DNA from: Halorubrum aquaticum
GTDB taxonomy: Archaea; Halobacteriota; Halobacteria; Halobacteriales; Haloferacaceae
NCBI RefSeq assembly: GCF_900113615.1
Contig: NZ_FOPZ01000004.1
Location: 124,001-188,000, forward strand
DNA length: 64,000 nucleotides
Direction: 5' to 3'
Shown: positions 35,830 through 44,665 of the stretch, piece after piece
Layout of the letters: the number at the start of each line of letters is the position of its first letter
Position numbering within the stretch: position 1 is the stretch's first letter
Notes under the pieces: model-generated
What the model saw: the letters and a program-made list of their open reading frames with translations, nothing else
Database searches by the model: none
What the model was told of the DNA's origin: nothing
Translations under genes and position numbers: made by a program

Positions 35830-35967
35830 CCCTCCAACGATCGAGATTCAACAATAGAGATTGATCTCAGTATGACATGTGTCGATGACTATCCCTTCCA
35901 AAGAGTGCTTGATTAGTAGAGATGAATCGATGATCAAGTCTATATTCTTCTAAATAACAATTGGACT
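35830..35967. promoter_or_regulatory. Promoter region of the legionaminic-acid synthase gene
   Basis: TCTATATTC at 35939-35947 lies about 25 bases before the ATG at 35968, the spacing expected for a haloarchaeal TATA box with a leaderless transcript. From here base composition falls clearly below that of the ABC gene. Confidence 0.45.
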
Positions 35968-37026
35968 ATGGAGATCGATGGCATCCAAATCGGTCCAGAC
36001 TCTTCGCCGTTTTTCATTGCGGAGGCAGGTGTCAACCACAATGGAGAGTTGAAAAAAGCAAAAGAACTCATAGATGTTGCTGTAGAGGCGGGAGCTGATG
36101 CAGTGAAATTCCAGACGTTCACCGCAGAGCGATTGGTTACTCCCAACGCTAATAAAGCAGATTACCAGACGGAAACAACTGGTGAAGGAAGCCAGTATGA
36201 GATGCTAAAGCGGTACGAACTTGATCGGGAAGCACACAAATTATTACTGGATTACTGCTCTGAAAAAGAGATTACGTTTCTCTCAACACCATTCGACCGT
36301 GAGAGCGCAGATATGCTAAAACAGCTTGGAGTAAGCGCGATCAAACTCGGGTCAGGTGAACTCACCAATATCCCATTAATCAAGCATGTGGCTGGGTTCG
36401 ATTTACCACTGATTGTGAGCACTGGAATGGGTACACTAGAGGAGGTGAAGGAAGCGTATGACACGATCCAATCAGTAGATCCGCGAGCAGATGTCGTCTT
36501 TCTCCATTGTACGTCGACATATCCCTGTTCCCCGGATGACGTGAACCTCAGAGCGATGGAGACGATCAGAAAAGAACTAGACGTATCTGTAGGATACTCA
36601 GATCATACCGTTTTGTCGGAAACACCGGCTTTCGCTGTCGCAGCTGGCGCATCCATTCTTGAAAAGCATTTCACGCTAGATTCTACACTACCCGGACCGG
36701 ATCACGAAGCATCACTTGAACCAGAAGAGCTGGACCGCGCTGTCGCTTTAGTTCATACTGCGGCGCGAATTAGAGGAAATCCAAGAAAGCAACCAACTGA
36801 AAGCGAACAGGAGAATATCAGAACAATACGAAAAAGCCTTCATGCTGCCTCAGACCTCAATTCAGGAGATCTACTGGAAGAAAGCAATATTGCGCTCCTC
36901 CGACCCGAAGAAGGTATCTCACCACGAAAGTATGATTCCGTTGTTGGAAAAAAAATAATTCGAAGTATTTCTCAGGGAGAGCCAATAACGATCGCAGATA
37001 TAGATGTTGAAGTGAGTAAATTATAA
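35968..37026 (+). CDS. legI: Sialic-acid/legionaminic-acid synthase (NeuB/LegI)
   Basis: 352 residues. The NeuB TIM-barrel spans about 15-270: FIAEAGVNHNGE, DAVKFQTF, STPFDRESADML, IKLGSGELTNIPLI, STGMGTLEEV, LHCTSTYP, VGYSDHT and EKHFTLD. A C-terminal SAF/antifreeze-like domain follows (about 290-345, RKSLHAASDLNSGDLL). The enzyme joins phosphoenolpyruvate to an N-acylated mannosamine derivative to make a nonulosonic acid. The LegB/LegC genes nearby point to legionaminic rather than N-acetylneuraminic acid. The stop overlaps the next start (TAATG). Confidence 0.9.
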   Translation: MEIDGIQIGPDSSPFFIAEAGVNHNGELKKAKELIDVAVEAGADAVKFQTFTAERLVTPNANKADYQTETTGEGSQYEMLKRYELDREAHKLLLDYCSEKEITFLSTPFDRESADMLKQLGVSAIKLGSGELTNIPLIKHVAGFDLPLIVSTGMGTLEEVKEAYDTIQSVDPRADVVFLHCTSTYPCSPDDVNLRAMETIRKELDVSVGYSDHTVLSETPAFAVAAGASILEKHFTLDSTLPGPDHEASLEPEELDRAVALVHTAARIRGNPRKQPTESEQENIRTIRKSLHAASDLNSGDLLEESNIALLRPEEGISPRKYDSVVGKKIIRSISQGEPITIADIDVEVSKL

Positions 37027-37811
37027 TGGAAAAACCTGAGATAATATTTGCGGGTGACAGAAAAATAGCAGTAAACGTATTGAGATATTTATTGGATAGT
37101 GATGTTAGAGTTTCTGGATTATGCCTGCCAAATATAGGTTCTGCATCACACGATGAGCAATTAATCAAATTATGTAATCATTTGGACGATGATCGGATTT
37201 TCAGAGGAACAGAATTCAAAAGTGAAAGTAACAAAAAGAGGCTCGAGAGGATCATTCCAGATTATATGATCTCAGTACATTTCCAGCATTTCATTCCAAA
37301 AGAAATTCTTGAGATACCAATTCATGGTGTAGTCAATTTACATCCAGCATATTTGCCATATAATCGTGGATGGCACACACCGAGCTGGGCTATACTTGAT
37401 CAAACACCTTACGGTGCGACACTTCATTTTATGGAAGAAGAGATAGACGCAGGAGATATAATCGCACGAAAGAGGATCGAGATCAAACCAGAAGATACGG
37501 CCAATACTCTGTATCAGAAAGCTTTGACTGCTGAGTTCGAATTATTCAAACAATCGTGGCCAGATCTTGCTGAGTTCAATTATACTACTAGTCCTCAGTC
37601 GGAGACGGAAGCAACTACCCACACAAGAGATGAATTGAAAAAAATACAAAAATTGAACTTAGAACAGTCTGTTAAAACAGAGGAATTAATTAAAAAAATA
37701 CGGGCATTAACTACTAACAAAATAGAAGAAGCAGCATATTATGAAAAAGAAAACAAAAAATATTACATACAAGTAGACATCGTTCCTGAATTAGAACTAG
37801 ATAGTAGCTAA
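37026..37811 (+). CDS. Sugar N-formyltransferase (Fmt-like)
   Basis: 261 residues. The formyltransferase fold shows the active-site string VNLHPAYLPYNRGWHTPSW (about 99-117, with Asn, His and the following Gly), then ATLHFMEEEIDAGDIIARK with the conserved Asp (about 139). The second substrate should be a formyl-tetrahydrofolate. The last 70 residues are Lys/Glu-rich and form a small domain. Translational coupling to the NeuB/LegI gene implies it acts on a precursor or product of that pathway, giving an N-formylated legionaminic acid. Such a sugar is reported on the spike protein of the Halorubrum virus HRPV-1. AT-rich. Confidence 0.8.
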   Translation: MEKPEIIFAGDRKIAVNVLRYLLDSDVRVSGLCLPNIGSASHDEQLIKLCNHLDDDRIFRGTEFKSESNKKRLERIIPDYMISVHFQHFIPKEILEIPIHGVVNLHPAYLPYNRGWHTPSWAILDQTPYGATLHFMEEEIDAGDIIARKRIEIKPEDTANTLYQKALTAEFELFKQSWPDLAEFNYTTSPQSETEATTHTRDELKKIQKLNLEQSVKTEELIKKIRALTTNKIEEAAYYEKENKKYYIQVDIVPELELDSS

Positions 37812-37858
37812 CAGGCTATCGGTACTTGAGATATGTTCTCTAGATTCTAGAGATACCT

Positions 37859-39022
37859 TCAGTATGCTAGATGCTTTCGTGTGAGTTTTTCATCAACCTC
37901 AACTTCAAACAGACGATCAGCAATCTGACGACCTGCCCCGGTATAATCATATGGGTTTTCACATAGATCAACCTGCTGTTGGAATTCGGGATCTTCAAGA
38001 CACATCGCGATTGCGTCTCGAATATCCGAAGAATCATGGGCAACAGAAAGTGTATTTTCAGCTCGTTCCCGTCCCTCTTGTCGAGGTCCAACGTCCACGA
38101 CCGGTAAAGAGAAAGACGGTGCTTCAATGATCCCGCTTGAAGAATTTCCGACCATCACATCCACCGTATCCATAATTCCAAGATAGTCTCGACGCGGTAG
38201 ACTTCGAAACGTCCGAATCGATTGAGCATCGCTACGCGATTCGATCTCGGATATGATCGCGTCGCCGCCGGCGTCGGAGTTTGGATAAATGAGGACTACT
38301 TGTACATCGAACGATTCCACCGCATCGAGCGTCGCTGCCATCTGGTCCCTCGCTTGATCAGACTGTGTCGTTACCGGATGCTGTACGACGAGTAGCGACG
38401 GCTTGTTGGGATCTAAATCGTATTTATCAAAGATGATCTCTGGATCAGCATACTCTCCAGCAAGGATGTCATCAAGACCGGGAGCACCAGATATCGTGAT
38501 GCGCCATTCCTCTTCACCCATCTTTCGGATACGTTCCGCACTCAGTTCGGAGGCCGGAAAATGAATATGGGCAAACTTCGTGATCGCGTGTCGGATACTA
38601 TCGTCAATGACCGCACCGTACATCGAATCACCTCCATGAACATGGGCGACGGGAATGTTCATGTGGGCCGCTGCGAGTGCCCCAGCGAGAGCTTCATCAC
38701 GATCGCCGAGTAGTAACACGATATCCGGATCCAAATCTTTGAAAGCGTCTGTAAGGCCCATCACTCCGACACCGACTGATTTGGCCATTGCCGTTCCAGA
38801 GTCTCCGTCGACTTGCATGAGTACCTCTCGATCGACCGTGAAACCGTCTTCGCGAATATCGTCGACAGTCATACCGTGCTTCGGAGAGAGATGCATTCCG
38901 GTTGCGACGACTGATAATGAAAGACCCTCGTGGTCTCGGATCTCCTCCATTGACGATTTCAACAGACCGTACTCCGCTCTCGTTCCAGTAAGAACAAGAA
39001 TAGACCGCTTCTGATTATTCAT
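37859..39022 (-). CDS. legG: UDP-sugar 2-epimerase, hydrolysing (NeuC/LegG)
   Basis: 387 residues, GT-B-like fold: LVLTGTRAEYGLLKSSM at the N-terminus, LLLGDRDEALAGALAAAHMNIPVAHVHGGD (catalytic Asp, Glu and His residues of the NeuC family), RHAITKFAHIHF, VVQHPVTT, and the UDP-binding GNSSSGIIEAPSFSLPVVDVGPRQEGRERAEN. It frees UDP and inverts C2 to give the 2,4-diacylamino-trideoxy-mannose used by LegI. Last gene of the minus-strand operon; convergent with the formyltransferase gene. Confidence 0.88.
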   Translation of the reverse strand: MNNQKRSILVLTGTRAEYGLLKSSMEEIRDHEGLSLSVVATGMHLSPKHGMTVDDIREDGFTVDREVLMQVDGDSGTAMAKSVGVGVMGLTDAFKDLDPDIVLLLGDRDEALAGALAAAHMNIPVAHVHGGDSMYGAVIDDSIRHAITKFAHIHFPASELSAERIRKMGEEEWRITISGAPGLDDILAGEYADPEIIFDKYDLDPNKPSLLVVQHPVTTQSDQARDQMAATLDAVESFDVQVVLIYPNSDAGGDAIISEIESRSDAQSIRTFRSLPRRDYLGIMDTVDVMVGNSSSGIIEAPSFSLPVVDVGPRQEGRERAENTLSVAHDSSDIRDAIAMCLEDPEFQQQVDLCENPYDYTGAGRQIADRLFEVEVDEKLTRKHLAY

Positions 39023-39093
39023 ATTCTTTGTTTAGATACCGATGGTAACAATCTTGTCTTACTAGAGCGATACAGAGGATCAAACCAAGCGAT

Positions 39094-39870
39094 TTACTTG
39101 ATCGTCCATCCTCCGTCTACAACGAGGTTGTGCCCTGTAACGTACGAGGCGGCGTTGCTGAGGAGGTACACAACTGCCCCAGAAATTTCAGTTGGTTTCG
39201 CCATCCGTCCAAGTGGCACTTCGCGTTCGTAGTTTTCGACAAACCGTTGGTCTTGGTCGTTGAAAACACCGCCAGGACTCACACTGTTGATCCGAATCCC
39301 ATCCTGACCGAGATATGAAGCAAGATATCGAGTGAAATTCAGAATCCCTGCCTTAATGATAGAGTACTCAATCGGACTCGTCATCTCCGTCTGATCGTAC
39401 ATTGAGAAGTCTGGTGCCTGTATTCCATAGATCGAACTGAAATTCACGATCGATCCTTCAAGATTTTGTTCAACCATTCGGAGCGCAACTGCTTTCGTCA
39501 TGGCGTAATATCCCCCAAGATGTAACGATATATTCGCCATTAGATCGTCTTTCTCGACGTATTCAAATCGCTTCCCGTAGTCATTTGTTCGAGGATACGC
39601 CATATTGACTAATCCGTCGATCTGACCGTGATTATCGAAGATTTTATTACAGATCCTGTCAATTGAATCAACATCAGTAATGTCTAAATGGTGAAATATA
39701 CCACGATCTAGCTGATCAGCGACCTTGGATCCTCGGCTTTCGTCGAGATCTGCCACGACGATGTCGGCACCGTGACGATCCAATATTCGACAGACGTTCG
39801 CTCCGATTAGACCGCCACCACCAGTAACGATGATCACTTCGCCCGTGAGATCAAATAGATCGTTAGTCAT
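39094..39870 (-). CDS. Short-chain dehydrogenase/reductase (PtmA-like)
   Basis: 258 residues: NAD(P) motif TGGGGLIGANV (16-26), active-site Ser in NFSSIYG (about 142) and Tyr/Lys in EYSIIKAG (about 168-172), SPGGVFN, and a C-terminal VTGHNLVVDGGWTIK typical of the family. SDRs of this kind travel with legionaminic-acid genes and are called PtmA in Campylobacter, but the exact substrate is unknown. The start overlaps the 3' end of the cytidylyltransferase gene by eight bases. Confidence 0.8.
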   Translation of the reverse strand: MTNDLFDLTGEVIIVTGGGGLIGANVCRILDRHGADIVVADLDESRGSKVADQLDRGIFHHLDITDVDSIDRICNKIFDNHGQIDGLVNMAYPRTNDYGKRFEYVEKDDLMANISLHLGGYYAMTKAVALRMVEQNLEGSIVNFSSIYGIQAPDFSMYDQTEMTSPIEYSIIKAGILNFTRYLASYLGQDGIRINSVSPGGVFNDQDQRFVENYEREVPLGRMAKPTEISGAVVYLLSNAASYVTGHNLVVDGGWTIK

Positions 39871-40576
39871 CTACATCTTCACCCTGTTCAAACATGAACT
39901 CGACGAATTGTAAATCAAGTTTAGTGTCAATATCGACAGAACGCTTGGGCGGCATCACCGATATCTTAGTATAATTACTGTGAGTAGAATCGGTTTTCAT
40001 CAAAAAGTCACGCTCGTAGACGTACACTGCTGCATTCATCTCGTACACCACTGGCGCGTCCTGTCGACGGACCACTTCGTCGTCGAGAGATTTCGAAAGA
40101 GAAGCATACCCATCTTCATCGAGTTCAACCATATTAAAATACGGATTCTTATCCGCTTCACAGACGGTGTAAGCATTGGTTGCTTCCTCATCAGTAACGA
40201 CGGCCTCAAAACAATCCTCAATATCCGATGGCTGCCGTAGTGGAGTAGTCGCATCGATATCGACCACATAATCATACGTTTTGCCGCGCTCAGTCTCTAT
40301 ATACTCCACAGCGTGTTGTATCGCTGGAAGTTTCGCTGCTTCGTCACTCGCAAGTTCGGACGGGCGCATAAACGGTACCGCTGCGCCGAATTCTTCTGCA
40401 ACTGAGGCGATCGTTTCGTCGTCAGTCGAAACGACTACATCAGTCTCACGTTCCCAGGAAAGCGCATCGGAAACAGCATGGCCGATTAAGGGCTTCCCAC
40501 CGACTTCCCTGAGGTTCTTGTTTGGGACACCTTTCGATCCACCACGAGCACAAATGGTACAGAGAATCTCAGCCAT
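39863..40576 (-). CDS. legF: CMP-nonulosonate cytidylyltransferase (NeuA/LegF)
   Basis: 237 residues: ICARGGSKGVPNKNLREVGGKPLIGHA (nucleotide-binding loop, 8-34), VVVSTDDETIA, YVVDIDATTPLRQPSDIE (second signature), ending with VDIDTKLDLQFVEFM. Couples CTP to the C2 hydroxyl of a nonulosonic acid, giving the CMP-sugar donor. It overlaps both neighbours by eight bases, so the operon is tightly coupled. Confidence 0.9.
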   Translation of the reverse strand: MAEILCTICARGGSKGVPNKNLREVGGKPLIGHAVSDALSWERETDVVVSTDDETIASVAEEFGAAVPFMRPSELASDEAAKLPAIQHAVEYIETERGKTYDYVVDIDATTPLRQPSDIEDCFEAVVTDEEATNAYTVCEADKNPYFNMVELDEDGYASLSKSLDDEVVRRQDAPVVYEMNAAVYVYERDFLMKTDSTHSNYTKISVMPPKRSVDIDTKLDLQFVEFMFEQGEDVDD

Positions 40577-41522
40577 TGTATTCCCCCTTTACGTCGAGTG
40601 CTATTTGTAACACTTCCTTTGCCTCGCTAAGATCGTTGTCACACTTCCCACCTGAGTGAACATTCTCGATGAAGTGGTGTAGTTGTGCCACAAATCGTCG
40701 ATCACGTCCATAATCGAACGATTCTGTATCAGTTGTTGACGGCCATTCTATCGTCAACATCTGTTCCTGTAAGTCAGCGATGACTGTCCCGCCCTCACAG
40801 ACGACTTCTAGTACCCGTTTTGGCTGACGACGACAGTAATCGAGATGAATACTTCCGATGACATCGCCTGGAACCCTCATTACAGCCTCTGCGATGGCCT
40901 CTGAATTGATTTCCAATGTGTCCGTGTGAGCGATCGCTGAGGCGACACACGAAATGTTATCGAACAACCAGTACGTGTAGTCTATCTCGTGAATTAGATC
41001 GAGTACAACCCCACCACCACGTTCAGGGTCTGCACTATAGGAATCACGATAATCCTGCTCTGGACGCCACTCCGGAAGATACGACCCCGAGGTTGCCCGG
41101 AACGAGATTACATCTCCTAGATCATTACTATTGATGATTTCGCGTGCCGCGTTCAGAGTTGGATCGAATCGTAGTTGACAGCCAACATGTGTCACCAAAT
41201 CATTTTCTTTGGCAATTCCAATTAACCTCTCAACATTTTCTAGCGTATGAGAAAGCGGTTTCTCAATAAATAGATGACAGCCTGCCCTGGCACAAGCGGT
41301 GGCAGTTTCGATGTGTTTGTGTGTCGGATTCGTGATGAACGCGATATCAGGGTCTTGTGCGAGTACATCTTGTAAGTCGGTATACTCGGGTGCGCCGAAG
41401 GGATTACCGGATTGGGAAGTCCCACTACGGTAGATCAATAGTTCGACCTCCTCTAGTTCCTCATAGAGGAGGCGGGCATGTCGTCTACCTATCGATCCGA
41501 GACCAGTAAGTAGAATTCGCAT
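40569..41522 (-). CDS. Gfo/Idh/MocA-family oxidoreductase
   Basis: 317 residues: LTGLGSIGRRHARLL (NAD-binding, 5-19), IAFITNPTHKH, the conserved CHLFIEKPLSHT (Glu-Lys-Pro), then a mixed alpha/beta C-terminal domain with GGGVVLDLIHEIDY (His). These enzymes oxidise or reduce sugar nucleotides. Its place inside the operon, immediately after LegB (the stop is directly followed by this ATG), suggests a step in making or modifying the nonulosonic acid; substrate unknown. Confidence 0.8.
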   Translation of the reverse strand: MRILLTGLGSIGRRHARLLYEELEEVELLIYRSGTSQSGNPFGAPEYTDLQDVLAQDPDIAFITNPTHKHIETATACARAGCHLFIEKPLSHTLENVERLIGIAKENDLVTHVGCQLRFDPTLNAAREIINSNDLGDVISFRATSGSYLPEWRPEQDYRDSYSADPERGGGVVLDLIHEIDYTYWLFDNISCVASAIAHTDTLEINSEAIAEAVMRVPGDVIGSIHLDYCRRQPKRVLEVVCEGGTVIADLQEQMLTIEWPSTTDTESFDYGRDRRFVAQLHHFIENVHSGGKCDNDLSEAKEVLQIALDVKGEYNG

Positions 41523-42548
41523 CTATACTACGTGTTGAGACACATGTTGATCAATTTTCTTCACGATCTCTGCTTTAGAGAGAGTATTTTCGTCTGATGA
41601 CGTGTATTCTCCATCAACCAGATCCGCCTGAGAGTAGTTCAATTCTTCGTATCCTGATACATCTATCTGCGGAAGGATCACGTACATATTCTCAAGTTCT
41701 CGGGCTTGAGCGCTTTCATCCACTGAGATGAGTTTCTCGTGAACACGTTCTCCGGGTCGCGCACCGATGACCTCGATCTCGATCTCGTCAGAAGTATACC
41801 CGAATTCAGAAGCGTACTCCTCTACCATGGCCTCAGCAAGCGTGCCGACGCGGAAAGTCGGCATCTTGAGAACGAACACCTCACCGCTGGTCATCCGATC
41901 GTGAGCCTGAAGGACGAGTTCAGCCGCCTCATTTATCGGCATAATGAACCGCGTCATCTCCGGGTCCGTAACCGTCACCGGCCCTCCCTCACGGATCTGG
42001 TTTAGGAATAGGGGGACGACGGAACCACTGGAACCCAATACGTTTCCGAACCGCACAGAACCGAATCGTGTATCACGACTTCCTTTGTACGTATTCGCAG
42101 CGATAATGAGCCGTTCAGAGAGAAGTTTCGTTGCCCCCATCACCGATGTCGGATTCGACGCCTTGTCGGTACTTACTCCGACAAACGATTCGACTTCTTC
42201 CTCAAGCGCAGCTCGAATAAGATTCTGTGTCCCATTAACGTTCGTCTGAACGGTCTCGAACGGATTGTACTCGTTCAGTGTGACATGTTTCAATGCGGCG
42301 GCATGAAACACGACATCGATATCTTCGACGGCGAGTTCAAGGCGGTCTTGGTCGCGAATGTCACCAAGGAGATAACGGACCGGCGTGTCGTCATCCAACT
42401 CTTTTTGTAGTCCAAATAGTGCCTCCTCGTTGTTGTCGAATACACGGACGACTGATGGGCCATCAGCTAGGATCTTCTTAACGAGTCGAGAGCCGATGGA
42501 CCCGCATCCACCAGTGACGAGAATGTCTTTCCCTTCAAGGGATGGCAT
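41523..42548 (-). CDS. legB: UDP-GlcNAc 4,6-dehydratase (LegB/CapD-like)
   Basis: 341 residues, single-domain polysaccharide-synthesis SDR: LVTGGCGSIGSRLVKKIL (9-26), LLGDIRDQDRL, VFHAAALKHVTLNEYNP, GVSTDKASNPTSVMGATKLLSE with the Met-x-x-x-Lys that replaces Tyr-x-x-x-Lys in this family (about 138-142), RFGNVLGSSGSVVP, VTDPEMTRF and GARPGERVHEKL. It removes water from UDP-GlcNAc to give the 4-keto-6-deoxy sugar. First committed step of the pathway; precursor for LegC. Confidence 0.85.
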   Translation of the reverse strand: MPSLEGKDILVTGGCGSIGSRLVKKILADGPSVVRVFDNNEEALFGLQKELDDDTPVRYLLGDIRDQDRLELAVEDIDVVFHAAALKHVTLNEYNPFETVQTNVNGTQNLIRAALEEEVESFVGVSTDKASNPTSVMGATKLLSERLIIAANTYKGSRDTRFGSVRFGNVLGSSGSVVPLFLNQIREGGPVTVTDPEMTRFIMPINEAAELVLQAHDRMTSGEVFVLKMPTFRVGTLAEAMVEEYASEFGYTSDEIEIEVIGARPGERVHEKLISVDESAQARELENMYVILPQIDVSGYEELNYSQADLVDGEYTSSDENTLSKAEIVKKIDQHVSQHVV

Positions 42549-42599
42549 ATGTTGAATGCCTAAACCCGTTAATAAACCGTTTTCGAAGTAGTCGTGTAG

Positions 42600-43739
42600 T
42601 TACTGGTTCACCGCTTTGATCACAGCATCAGCGATCCGGTCCGTCTCTGCCTTGGAAAGGTTCGGATACATCGGTAACGAGAGCACACGGCTCGCGATGT
42701 CCTCAGTAATGGGAAGATCGGGTGTATCGTTCTTCGTTCGCGTATAATATTCAGTCTGGTGGACGGCCGGATCCCAGTAGACTTTGGACGAGATGTTGTG
42801 ATTCTCCAAGGTCTCGATCATGTGATCGCGGTTGATGTCTTCCGCAAGTTCTATGGTATATAACTGGTAGACGTGGGTTCCCGTATCCAGAGACGTATGT
42901 GGTCGTACTCCATCGGCATCTGCGAGACGATCGCTGAGTTCGTTGGCTGCCTGACGACGGCCTTGGATGAGTTCATCCATTCGATCGAACTGAGAACATC
43001 CTAGCGCAGCTGTGAGATCCGACATTCGAATGTTGGTTCCGACTTCGGCGTAGTCTCCGGATCCCGAACTCTCGAAGTAGTCGTTCGACGCGCGGCCATG
43101 TGAACGATACAGTTTCACCTGCTCCGCAAGTTCGTCGTCATCAGTAACGACTGCGCCACCCTCTCCCGTGGGGACGATCTTGTTCTGACAGAAACTCAAT
43201 GCTGCGGCATCACCGAAAGAACCGAGTTTTTGACTGTCGAACTCGGCACCGAGGACTTCTGCCGCATCTTCGATAAGAGGAATATCGTGTTCAGCCGCAA
43301 GGTCAACTAGTTCATCGATCCGACAACTAGTTCCATACGGGTGAACAGGGACGATCGCAGCAGTCGATTCCGTGAGTTTCTCTTTCACAGAAGCCGGATC
43401 GAGTCCATACGTATCTGGTTCAATATCAGCGAACACAGGCTCAGCACCGACCAGTCGTACTGCGTTAGCAGTCGCGATGAACGTGAATGCGGGGACGATA
43501 ACTTCGTCACCCTCATTGATCTCGAGCCCATGAAGTGCGGAGACGAGTGCGGTTGTACCCGAATTCACGACGAGAGCGTTATCTACATTTAGGAATTCTT
43601 CGAGCTTTGATTCAAACTGGTCGACGTACGGTCCTTTTGCCCAGTACCCACCTCGCTTGATCGAGTTCGTTACTGTATTGACGTCTTTATTAGTCCAAGA
43701 TATTTCGAAGAGTGGTATCGGATCCAACTGTTCGTTCAT
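42600..43739 (-). CDS. legC: DegT/DnrJ/EryC1 aminotransferase (LegC-like)
   Basis: 379 residues, PLP-dependent fold type I: VNSGTTALVSALHGL, PAFTFIATANAVRLVGAEPVFADI, VPVHPYGTSCRI, LIEDAAEVLGAEF, and FCQNKIVPTGEGGAVVT with the PLP lysine (about 188). It would transfer an amino group to C4 of the keto sugar made by LegB. First gene of the minus-strand operon running down to LegG. An AT-rich CATAATAATTC box lies about 30 bases upstream of the ATG (near 43770). Confidence 0.87.
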   Translation of the reverse strand: MNEQLDPIPLFEISWTNKDVNTVTNSIKRGGYWAKGPYVDQFESKLEEFLNVDNALVVNSGTTALVSALHGLEINEGDEVIVPAFTFIATANAVRLVGAEPVFADIEPDTYGLDPASVKEKLTESTAAIVPVHPYGTSCRIDELVDLAAEHDIPLIEDAAEVLGAEFDSQKLGSFGDAAALSFCQNKIVPTGEGGAVVTDDDELAEQVKLYRSHGRASNDYFESSGSGDYAEVGTNIRMSDLTAALGCSQFDRMDELIQGRRQAANELSDRLADADGVRPHTSLDTGTHVYQLYTIELAEDINRDHMIETLENHNISSKVYWDPAVHQTEYYTRTKNDTPDLPITEDIASRVLSLPMYPNLSKAETDRIADAVIKAVNQ

Positions 43740-43788
43740 ATTTGTGCTTGAATTCGGATCATAATAATTCGAGGGGTATCAAGATGAT

Positions 43789-44476
43789 CGTGTTTAGTTA
43801 AGGATGAAGAGTGAGGCGGTGTGATTTTGTGCTGGTCTATGGCAAAAATCAACCGCCTCAGCGAATGTATAAACTGGATTGATTTGGATTTTGTGGAACG
43901 ACAGTGGACACCCGAACACGCGATGAAACTCGGTATTCAACTCCAGTTAGCGGGGCTGTCGCTGTCGAATACCGTCTCTATCCTCGAAGAATTGGGTGTC
44001 GAACGATCTCGTAAGGCAATCCACGATGGGTGCAAAAGGCCGATTTACAGCCTGCAGAGGGTCAAATCCCGAATCACGTTACACTTGACGAAACGGTATT
44101 CGAATCAACGATCAGCAATTCTGGCTGTACGCTGCCGCCGATCCCGACACAAACGATCTCCTACATCTCCGACTATTTTCGACGACAACAACCGCATTAA
44201 CCGAGATTTTTCTACGAGAACTCCGCCAGAAACACGATGTCGAATCTGCTATGTTTCTGGTCGATGACGCTCAATACCTCCAAACTGGGCTGGCCAGAGT
44301 TGGCCTCCGATTTCAAACCGAATGAAATGGAAATCGGAACGCCATCGAACGCATTTTTCGAGAACTCAAGCGAAGGACATCCTCTTTCTCAAATTATTTC
44401 AGCCACGTTGAGCCACAATCCGCCGAAATTGGCTCCAAGCATTTGCCGCTTGGCTCAATGACCCAAACTAAACACG
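43789..44476 (+). mobile_element. Decayed IS6-family element
   Basis: Ends are inverted repeats CGTGTTTAGTT (43789-43799 and 44466-44476). Between them is an IS6-type transposase reading MAKINRLSECINWIDLDFVE from 43839. It is broken by a missing base after HD (about 44028), a second frameshift near 44100, an Arg-to-stop change (FQTE*NGNRNAIERIFRELK) near 44324 and a further shift near the end. The family keeps the FSNYFSHV and IFRELKRR strings. Inactive. A second, different IS6-like relic is at 56245-56870. Confidence 0.75.
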
Positions 44477-44665
44477 GCCCAAAAATTTGCCTCAAATCAA
44501 TATCTTTTTACTATATGATAATAAAGAGAATTATGATTAGAATTCATTAATCGTGGTGATGAATTGTCAATCCATGGTAGATTACACTATAGATATTTTG
44601 AAATTAATACTCCCTAAAGCTAGTAACATTCAAATATTGATGAATATTCCTAATCAGGATAACAC
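44477..44665. other. AT-rich spacer
   Basis: No gene. Base composition drops sharply here and stays low through the next gene. TATATGATAATAAAGAG at 44512-44528 may be promoter-like. Confidence 0.3.

Noticed and set aside
35968-37026. N-acetylneuraminate (true sialic acid) synthase
   Set aside because: The LegB/LegC-type dehydratase and aminotransferase genes in the same locus point to a 6-deoxy-5,7-diamino sugar. Sequence alone cannot separate legionaminic from related isomers, so the call stays at pathway level.
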